Program-made: the position numbers and the translations under genes
Notes under the pieces: generated by a model
The model's database searches: none
Told to the model about the DNA's origin: nothing
The model's input: the letters and a program-made list of their open reading frames with translations, nothing else
Source of the DNA: Cytophagaceae bacterium SCN 52-12
Lineage (GTDB): Bacteria > Bacteroidota > Bacteroidia > Cytophagales > Spirosomataceae
NCBI GenBank assembly: GCA_001724175.1
Contig: MEDT01000039.1
Coordinates: forward strand, 28,007-92,006
Length of the DNA stretch: 64,000 nucleotides
Direction of reading: 5' to 3'
Shown here: one piece after another, positions 58,161 through 64,000 of the stretch
Layout: each line of letters starts with the position of its first letter
Numbering within the stretch: the stretch's first letter is position 1

Positions 58161-59159
58161 CTACCAATGGATACTGACTTTGCCGTCATCGAGCTTTTGG
58201 CTCCGGACGCCAAGCAGTTGTGTCAGTATCAGAATCACTTCATCGGCGTTTTCGGCCGGGTAATTTCCCGACAGCGTCCGGGCGGCCAGCGCCGTGTCGG
58301 GAATAACCAGCTCCACTCCGAAGCGCTCCCGGACCTGTCTTGCTATATCAGACAAAGGAGTATGGTTAAACATGAACCGGTGTTCTTTCCAGGCGAGATG
58401 GCCTGCGATCACATCCTCTTCCTGTGTCATTTTGAACATGCCCTGCCGGTCAACGGTCACAATATCGCCGGGCTGTATGGCAACGGGCGGGTGACCGGTC
58501 TTAAGGGAGCGCAGCTCTACCTTTCCTTTGGTGAGGACAACCTTGCTTTCTTCTCTGCGGCTGTATACCACGAATTCCGTTCCCAGTACCCGTATTTCCA
58601 ACTGATCAGGTGTTTTGACCAGGAACGGGCGATCGTCGTGGGTATGAACGACGGAGAACTCGGCTTCTCCCCACAGCTTCGCCTCCCGGTTCGGGTATAA
58701 TCCTGCAAATCGCGGGTACACCAGCCGTGAATCGGCATTCAGGGTCACCCGGCTGCCGTCGGCTAACACGAATGAGCGGGTTTCTCCATAGCCGGAAGAA
58801 TAGGACTTGTAGAAAACGAGCTCACGCTGCCACCAGGCCGTCAGCAGCAGGACCACCGAGGCAGCGATCCACCAGCGCCTCCGGATGCCCTGGTTGTCTG
58901 CAGGGGAGGGGCGAGGCAGCATCTCCCGGGCAGGCTCCGGGTTTTCGTTCAGGCGGACCTGGATAGCCTGCCAGTCGGCCTCCGGGTCGGGCAGCATCTG
59001 CGGGTTGGCCTTTTCCCACTGGTGCAGTACCTCATAGAAAGCTTCCTGGTGAGCGGTATCTTTCAGCCATTCGAGCAGGAACTGCTTTTGGGCCGGGGTG
59101 GCCTTTCCTTCGAAATAGGCCCAGAGTATTTTTTCAAAAACGTTTGCGTCCATCGGCAT
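58161..59159 (-). CDS. FecR-family anti-sigma factor (locus 3)
   Basis: A 332-residue single-pass protein; a second ATG two codons in (59153) is an equally good start. The cytoplasmic part (ILWAYFEGKATPAQKQFLLE, FYEVLHQWEKANP) is followed by a helix at about 93-110 (WWIAASVVLLLTAWW), a FecR domain (FVLADGSRVTLNADSRLVYP, AKLWGEAEFSVVHTHDDRPF, IRVLGTEFVVYSRREESKVV, TKGKVELRSL) and DUF4974 (FMFNHTPLSDIARQVRERFG). The FecR core shows E-F-S-V instead of F-F-E-V. Unusually for this arrangement, its sigma partner is encoded divergently, 337 bases away. Confidence 0.94.
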   Translation of the reverse strand: MPMDANVFEKILWAYFEGKATPAQKQFLLEWLKDTAHQEAFYEVLHQWEKANPQMLPDPEADWQAIQVRLNENPEPAREMLPRPSPADNQGIRRRWWIAASVVLLLTAWWQRELVFYKSYSSGYGETRSFVLADGSRVTLNADSRLVYPRFAGLYPNREAKLWGEAEFSVVHTHDDRPFLVKTPDQLEIRVLGTEFVVYSRREESKVVLTKGKVELRSLKTGHPPVAIQPGDIVTVDRQGMFKMTQEEDVIAGHLAWKEHRFMFNHTPLSDIARQVRERFGVELVIPDTALAARTLSGNYPAENADEVILILTQLLGVRSQKLDDGKVSIHW

Positions 59160-59221
59160 TTAATTTGCTTTTGTATCTAAGATCCGGAAAGCGTGTTTTA
59201 CCCTAATGCCACTCGAAGGTT

Positions 59222-59395
59222 TTAGCTATTAGCTGTCAGGTTGTCAGCTGTTTATTTCATCAGCGGCCTGAGCGGCTCCACCGCGGCGATCCGCCAGGCT
59301 ACGTTGGCTTGTATGCCGCTTATGACTAACCCTTCGACGAGCGTTCGAGAGAGCTCACGACGAAGTCTCAGGGGCCCAATACCTGACAGCTATTT
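59222..59395. repeat. Dispersed intergenic inverted repeat, copy 5 (about 175 bp, MITE-like)
   Basis: It fills half of the 337-base gap (59160-59496) between the divergent FecR and sigma genes. Terminal arms TAGCTGTCAGG (59230-59240) and CCTGACAGCTA (59382-59392) are perfect 11-bp inverted repeats. The interior contains ACCCTTCGACGAGC and CACGACGAAGTCTCAGGGG, a variant of the CCCTGAG...CGAAGGG word of copy 1. No reading frame is present, so it is non-autonomous. The remainder of the gap shows nothing recognisable beyond A/T-rich DNA before the sigma gene. Confidence 0.65.
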
Positions 59396-59496
59396 GATCC
59401 TATTGTTTTTCTGGTAAAATTTAAAATAAAATAGAGAAGCGGGTCAGGGTAAACTGCCGTTTTGGGATCTTACTAGTAAACAGAAGGCCTGCGCCC

Positions 59497-60180
59497 ATGT
59501 CAAAAGAGCTACACCTGTTGGAGGATTTGCCCGATCGTCGACCGGGACCTGAAGGAAAAGGGAACCCGGTACCGGATTCCCCCTCTCCGGCAGACAGGGA
59601 ATTGTTCATAAGAAGGGCATTTACGGAAGACCCTAAAAAGGGCTTTGAGCTGCTGTTCCGCGAATACTATGCACCCCTGTGCAGTCATGCCGTACGTTTT
59701 GTTTACTCCCGGGATATAGCGCGGGACCTGGTGAGCGACCTGTTCTGCGCCTTTTTCCAAAAGGAGCTCTATAAAAGGATCGATTCGTCGTACAGGGCTT
59801 ACCTGTACCGGTGTGTGCGGAATGATTCGCTTAAATACCTGCAGAGGGAGTCGGGGTACCCGGCCGGGCCTGTTCCGGCGGATGCGGATGACGAAACGGC
59901 CGCCGGAGTCTCCACACCCGAAGACCTGCTCCGGTACGAGGAGCTTGCGGCGAAGATCGAAACCGTGATCGGGGCATTGCCGCCGCAAAGCCGGAAGGTT
60001 TTCCTGATGAACCGGTACGAAGGCAAAAAATACCAGCAGATCTCAGCAGAGATGCAGATCTCCCTGAAGACTGTCGAGGCTCATATGAGCAAAGCCCTGG
60101 CTGTACTGCGTAAAACGCTGCAGACAGACTGGCCGGGGATCCTTTTGCTGGTTTTCTTCAATGAAAGCCTGCTAAAATAA
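59497..60180 (+). CDS. ECF sigma factor, divergent from locus 3 FecR
   Basis: A 227-residue FecI-type sigma factor with a charged N-terminal extension of about 40 residues not seen in the other sigma factors here. Region 2 (FELLFREYYAPLCSHAVRFV, RDLVSDLFCAFFQKELYKRI, SYRAYLYRCVRNDSLKYLQ) and region 4 (IGALPPQSRKVFLMNRYEGK, KYQQISAEMQISLKTVEAHM) are complete. It is the likely partner of the FecR at 58161-59159, the only unpaired FecR in the window. Confidence 0.92.
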   Translation: MSKELHLLEDLPDRRPGPEGKGNPVPDSPSPADRELFIRRAFTEDPKKGFELLFREYYAPLCSHAVRFVYSRDIARDLVSDLFCAFFQKELYKRIDSSYRAYLYRCVRNDSLKYLQRESGYPAGPVPADADDETAAGVSTPEDLLRYEELAAKIETVIGALPPQSRKVFLMNRYEGKKYQQISAEMQISLKTVEAHMSKALAVLRKTLQTDWPGILLLVFFNESLLK

Positions 60181-60217
60181 GCGTTGGATTCGTTTCAGAT
60201 GATCTTCTATTATCGCG

Positions 60218-60628
60218 TCAATCGGCGATGAGCTCTTCATAGTGGCTGACCGGCCGGAAGATCCCGCCGCTTTTCCGGTAGTAGTCGTCATCGAGTACAA
60301 ATACGCCTCCTTTTGTTTTTACCCACGACGCATCCGCGTAAGGGTGAAAGGAAGCGAGCTTTGCCCAGTTTTTGTAATACTGGTGCCCGTTAGCTTCCTG
60401 TAAACCCACGGTCATATCAGGGAAAGCGGGTAAACGGGCAGCGACATTTTTATTCCATTCCACAAGGATGGGATTTACCGTCAGATCGGCGCAGAATAAG
60501 TAATTGTATCTAATCGATTCATTATCAGGTATAAAATATCGCAAAGCATTTGTGTTGCTAAGGCCCGTATTCCTGCCTGAGAAACCAGCAAGGGGATCCG
60601 GTAAGGTTCTTTTTGACCTACAATAATG
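60218..60628 (-). pseudogene. C-terminal fragment of an unrecognised protein
   Basis: A 136-codon frame open from 60628 to the stop at 60218, with no ATG at its start (a TTG at 60544 is the first plausible start) and a stop just upstream at 60629-60631. It reads PDPLAGFSGRNTGLSNTNAL, then NYLFCADLTVNPILVEWNKN, and ends with GGVFVLDDDYYRKSGGIFRP. The composition is that of a real folded protein, but I do not recognise the family. With the decayed frames upstream, it is probably the 3' remnant of a larger secreted protein gene. Confidence 0.5.
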
Positions 60629-60838
60629 CTACCAGATTGCCTCAATCGATCGTATCATAGATACGGCCTGATTCGGTCGTATTCTTAAAATTGTACCACC
60701 TAACAAAGACGGGAGAATTCAGGTAGAAAAGTGTATCCTACAATCAGGTCCGTGCACCCATAAGGGGAAGCCTACAGAATCATCAAAGATGATTGCCGGG
60801 AAACCGGCTTTTCTGGGTTACAGGACTTTTGGTGCGCT
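60629..60838 (-). other. Probable decayed coding sequence
   Basis: No intact gene. On the minus strand, short protein-like stretches occur in different frames (AGFPAIIFDDSVGFPLWVHG at about 60760-60820, then VFVRWYNFKNTTESGRIYDT at about 60650-60715), separated by stops. They point in the same direction as the fragment at 60218-60628 and could be parts of the same ancestral gene with frameshifts. Without a database search this remains tentative. Confidence 0.3.
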
Positions 60839-62857
60839 TTATTTTAATCCTTCAAAAATTAATATGCAGGCATTTCCCCGGGTAATGGGTTGGTTCGGAG
60901 TAATTCTGTAGAGATCAAGAATTTGCAGCAATTTCGAATAAGTGAAACTATGAGAGTTTAGAGCTTTTGCCAGCGAAGCTGCAAATTCTTGCGCAGTTAC
61001 CGGGCTCCGTTTTGCTTCCTCTTCATCCGTTGCCTGTAGGACGGCATGCAGGTCTTCTTTCTTTTTATTAAAAATGGATTTAGTCAATGCAATCCATGCG
61101 TCCGCTAAGGACTTTGTGAGCTTTATTTCAGGTTTTGCTTCGTAAGTTATAAAATATCCCTTTGTACCTAGATATTGTATAGCAGGATACCACGCAGAAT
61201 ATTCTCTTCCTTCCACATCGCTAAAAAATGATATCATTATGTGTTGCTCTGCAAGCAAGCGCAGAAGCCGGTCTATATTTATTTTAGCGGGAGGGAGCTG
61301 TTTTTGTTTGGCAAGAACGATCAGATAGCCGGCAGCCTCACAAATACTCATCCAGGTGGGCTCCAGCCTTATGGTTCCCCATCCGATATGTGAGGCTGAT
61401 AGGCAAACGGGAACTATAAGGTTCTCAATGTCCTTTGTAAGAATGGTACCTAAGGCGACCTGGCCAGGGAAAGTCTTATTTTTAAGCATTACCTCCCCTT
61501 CCAGTTTACTTCCCGGCAGCTCACGCAACGTACAGGCATGCGAATCCATAAACCATTCTGTTACGCTAATGCTGTCGCTATGGATGGGAGCTCGTTTTTG
61601 ACCAGGGATGAGAGAAGCATCATGTTGGGTAAAGGTTTTTAGCCCGACAAGCCGTCTGCCTTCTCTTACATAAACTTCGTATGGCATATGGCCGTTGTCT
61701 GCATATTCGTCCTTCGGCAAGCCATACTCTTTCCATTTCTTGCGCTCTTCTTCCGGGACTGACGGATCATTTTGTTTGAAATAAAGCAGCGCGAGCGTGA
61801 CTTCTCGGAATTTTTTTGTAACCTCTTCGCGTTCAGCCCATGTACCTAGTATATATTTATTCTGTTCACCGACGAGCTCGGGGTGATTCCAGCTTGTTTT
61901 GCTGTTGGGGACTTTTAAACCCATACCGTTTACATGGTAAAAATGCTTTTTCAGATATTCCGGATCATATTTTTTGGGTTTTCCGGGGACCATCCTGTTG
62001 GATGGATCATTGGTTAACGTAGTCCTGATATTAAAGGCTTGTATGTTTTCGTCTGCCATCCCCATATCGGGGGAGGCAATGGAGTCAGACCAGGAGCTGT
62101 ATTGAAACAGATTGAGATCCCTTTCTAAGCGAAACTTTTCTTGATTTAAAGCCGGTGGTGGCCAATGGTCTTTCTGCATATAGGTAATCCCGGCGTGAGC
62201 TTCTCCGAATTCTGACCGCGATTCCCGTCCGATGCGCATAGGCGTTCCCGAAATATAGGCAAGGTCTCCCTCGTAAGAGCAGTCGGCGAAAAAGATTCCT
62301 TTGGCAGAGAATTGCGCATCGCCTTTCATTTCGCGAAAAATGACCGTAGTGAGATTACTGCCGCTTTTTTCGACGCGGTATGGATAATATCCCCTCTCTA
62401 CTGTAATACCCGGTTCGGCGGATACCATCATTTCGACAATATGCTTCATTACGTGCGATTCGTATTTGGTTTTTGCAAAACCGGGCAGGCTATCTTCGTA
62501 TTGTTTGGAAGCTTTGCTGTATTTACGCCGGTAGTAGTCGTAAATATTATACCGGAGTTCATCATATAGAGGAGCCCTGGCTCCGTTGTAGAGTGTATCC
62601 ATAGTGCCCAGCCCATTGATGAACATGCCTCCCAGATAAGGAGTATGGTTGACAAGAAGCACTTTAAGGCCTTCCCTGGCTGCACGGATCGAGAGAGCAA
62701 CACCTCCCGGCGTAGCGTCGTAAACTACCACATCGTAAGTTGGACTACCGGTGTCTGCGGATTTTTCCTGCGAATGAAATATTGGTTTTTTCGAGGACCC
62801 GTTTAGGGGAGCAAAAGGGATTATTCCCAGTGTTTTTAATAAGTTGCGTCTGTTCAT
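60839..62857 (-). CDS. Tat-type FAD-dependent oxidoreductase (FAD_oxidored, PF12831)
   Basis: The start is set at the ATG at 62857 (MNRRNLLKTLGIIPFAPLNG, a twin-arginine-like signal); the longer frame to 62905 would overlap the upstream gene. The product is about 672 residues. The dinucleotide-binding segment YDVVVYDATPGGVALSIRAA has DATPGG where the family usually has GGTPAG. Further family features are VLLVNHTPYLGGMFINGLGT, IFFADCSYEGDLAY, RVGRESRSEFGE-type sequence (IGRESRSEFGEAHAG) and LIVPVCLSASHIGWGTIRLE. Exported relatives are encoded in glycan loci and may oxidise sugars. It is clearly lower in GC (about 40-42 % in rows counted) than locus 3. Confidence 0.88.
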   Translation of the reverse strand: MNRRNLLKTLGIIPFAPLNGSSKKPIFHSQEKSADTGSPTYDVVVYDATPGGVALSIRAAREGLKVLLVNHTPYLGGMFINGLGTMDTLYNGARAPLYDELRYNIYDYYRRKYSKASKQYEDSLPGFAKTKYESHVMKHIVEMMVSAEPGITVERGYYPYRVEKSGSNLTTVIFREMKGDAQFSAKGIFFADCSYEGDLAYISGTPMRIGRESRSEFGEAHAGITYMQKDHWPPPALNQEKFRLERDLNLFQYSSWSDSIASPDMGMADENIQAFNIRTTLTNDPSNRMVPGKPKKYDPEYLKKHFYHVNGMGLKVPNSKTSWNHPELVGEQNKYILGTWAEREEVTKKFREVTLALLYFKQNDPSVPEEERKKWKEYGLPKDEYADNGHMPYEVYVREGRRLVGLKTFTQHDASLIPGQKRAPIHSDSISVTEWFMDSHACTLRELPGSKLEGEVMLKNKTFPGQVALGTILTKDIENLIVPVCLSASHIGWGTIRLEPTWMSICEAAGYLIVLAKQKQLPPAKINIDRLLRLLAEQHIMISFFSDVEGREYSAWYPAIQYLGTKGYFITYEAKPEIKLTKSLADAWIALTKSIFNKKKEDLHAVLQATDEEEAKRSPVTAQEFAASLAKALNSHSFTYSKLLQILDLYRITPNQPITRGNACILIFEGLK

Positions 62858-62901
62858 ATATTTTGTGTTCAGGCATTTATCGATAAGGCAAAAAAGGACT
62901 A

Positions 62902-64000
62902 TCACAGTTGATCAGGATCGATCAGTACGTATTTAACAGATCTGCGGTTGTAAGTGTATGTGATGTGTACCAGGCCGTCGGATGACTGTATGATGGCTGG
63001 ATAGGCATAGCCATCGTCAACCACTTCGTTTTCCAGCGTCATTACCGGTTTCCACCCGGCGCCGTCTTCTGATATGGCGAGGTTCAGCAGGTTCCGGCCT
63101 TTAGGTTCCTCTCCCTCCTTAGTGCTATGGTTATAAATCAATAGCTGTCTTCCGTCGTCCAGTGTTACGGCATCTGTACCGGAGTTCGGGTTGGGCAGAT
63201 CGAGAGCGGTCATTGCGCTCCAGGTCTTTCCGGCATCTGCCGACCAGCTTTGGGCAAGCACGTTTTGCCGTGTTCTGCAAATCGCCTGAAGCCTGCCATC
63301 CGTATAGGTTAGCAAACTGGGCTGAATGGCATCGAAAGTTATGCCGTCGTTGATAGGCCTGACTATTTCCCATGTCCTACCGGTGTCTTTACTGATTTCA
63401 AAGTACACGCGCCAGTCCGGGTCCTCTCCTTTTTCTTTCACGTGCTCGATACTGGTGGGACTGATGATTGTGCCATCCTGCAATTGTATTGGTTTGTTTT
63501 TGATGGGGCCCAGCAGATGCCCTATTTCCGGGTGTTGACCCAATTTTTGCGGTTCTGACCAGGTCGCGCCATTATCCGCGGATGTCATGACCATGCCCCA
63601 CCATGTTCTTGGATCGGGCCCCACTTTGTAAAATAACATCAGATTGCCGCCGTCAGGGAAAAAAAGCACCGGGTTCCAGCAAGGATAGCGCAGCGTATCA
63701 TTCTGAACGCCGTTGGCGACTTCCTCCGGCCAGGTCCACTTACCGTTCAGCATCCGTGATACCCGGATACCCACATCCGGATGCTTTTCTTCTGTCCCGG
63801 CAAAGAAGGCTGTCACCAACCCTGCCGGCGTTTCTACTATGGTCGAGGCATGGCATTGGGGAGTAGGCGTGTTATGCATAGGGTAAATTAGTTCCCCTTT
63901 CAGATATGCACCCTCGCCGGGAGAAGCCAGGGCCGGGATGTGGTATTTTCCTGTGATATCATTAAAAACTTTTTTTTTGTCGTTTTGCCGACCGCATCCG
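62902..64000 (-). CDS. Sialidase-type BNR-repeat protein, 5'-truncated by window edge
   Basis: The frame is open to the window edge (reading KKVFNDITGKYHIPALASPG, then GAYLKGELIYPMHNTPTPQC), so the ATG at 63879 is internal. It resembles exo-alpha-sialidase/BNR_2-type (PF13088) proteins: QCHASTIVETPAGLVTAFFA, RYPCWNPVLFFPDGGNLMLF, WWGMVMTSADNGATW, and Asp boxes SADNGATW, SKDTGRTW and SADAGKTW. QLQDGTIISPTSIE and ITYTYNRRSVKYV follow the family pattern. In Bacteroidota many of these act on substrates other than sialic acid, such as rhamnose- or uronate-linked glycans. It lies 44 bases upstream of the FAD oxidoreductase gene and probably shares its operon. Confidence 0.85.
   Translation of the reverse strand, partial: GCGRQNDKKKVFNDITGKYHIPALASPGEGAYLKGELIYPMHNTPTPQCHASTIVETPAGLVTAFFAGTEEKHPDVGIRVSRMLNGKWTWPEEVANGVQNDTLRYPCWNPVLFFPDGGNLMLFYKVGPDPRTWWGMVMTSADNGATWSEPQKLGQHPEIGHLLGPIKNKPIQLQDGTIISPTSIEHVKEKGEDPDWRVYFEISKDTGRTWEIVRPINDGITFDAIQPSLLTYTDGRLQAICRTRQNVLAQSWSADAGKTWSAMTALDLPNPNSGTDAVTLDDGRQLLIYNHSTKEGEEPKGRNLLNLAISEDGAGWKPVMTLENEVVDDGYAYPAIIQSSDGLVHITYTYNRRSVKYVLIDPDQL

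Noticed and set aside
60629-60838. YRIP-like word in a minus-strand frame, considered as a sialidase N-terminus
   Set aside because: The frame is interrupted and the following residues do not match sialidases, so chance is more likely.

Overview
The window is almost entirely chromosomal DNA of a Bacteroidota bacterium, most likely a Cytophagales/Spirosomaceae-type organism (for example a Dyadobacter relative; the genus is a guess). The basis is four SusC/SusD pairs, several FecI-type sigma / FecR anti-sigma pairs, Bacteroidota-only families (DUF4374, DUF3823, DUF1735/DUF5627-like, PF14905 receptors), and dense coding at roughly 53-57 % GC by eye. No rRNA, tRNA, CRISPR array, intact transposase or prophage was seen.

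Layout. 1-922: 3' part of a DUF1501 protein. 1127-2941: a lone MacB/LolD-type ABC ATPase, a HigA-like antitoxin whose HigB-like toxin is cut down to a C-terminal remnant, and a membrane-anchored unknown protein. 2929-4846: an ECF sigma factor overlapped by a protein with one inner-membrane helix, a long Pro-rich linker and a C-terminal beta-barrel-like domain. This is the architecture of the dual-membrane-spanning (Dma) anti-sigma factors. 4930-6243: a PF03640 repeat lipoprotein, then a deletion scar that joins an antitoxin gene to a c-type cytochrome fragment. 6428-23071 (minus): glycan-utilization locus 1, running FecI, FecR, SusC, SusD, a second SusC/SusD pair, a DUF1735/DUF5627-like lipoprotein, a GH99-like/WbsX enzyme, a calcineurin-like phosphoesterase and an EEP-family phosphatase. 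23357-29281 (plus): a YncE-like propeller coupled to a PF14905 TonB receptor, then two L,D-transpeptidases. 29295-36799 (minus): an iron/xenosiderophore-type operon (ECF sigma, unusual anti-sigma, DUF4374, TonB receptor, DUF4374, PepSY protein) resembling Bacteroides xusABC. 37017-47943 (plus): locus 2 (FecI, FecR, SusC, SusD, DUF3823, DUF1593 hydrolase, GH5/clan-A-like lipoprotein). 47970-60180: locus 3, with FecR, SusC, SusD, a two-module alpha/beta hydrolase, a TIM-barrel isomerase and an M14 peptidase on the minus strand and a divergent ECF sigma gene. 60218-64000: a decayed region, then a lower-GC FAD-dependent oxidoreductase gene and a sialidase-type BNR gene running off the edge.

How the genes fit together. 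Each SusCD locus reads as outer-membrane sensing (STN domain of SusC) to FecR, then the ECF sigma, then transcription of transporter and surface/periplasmic enzymes. The xus-like operon follows the same logic with TonB-dependent metal-chelate uptake. The Dma-like protein would carry an outer-membrane signal to its sigma factor in one polypeptide. Intergenic regions carry a family of small dispersed inverted repeats and several perfect hairpins that may tune expression within operons.
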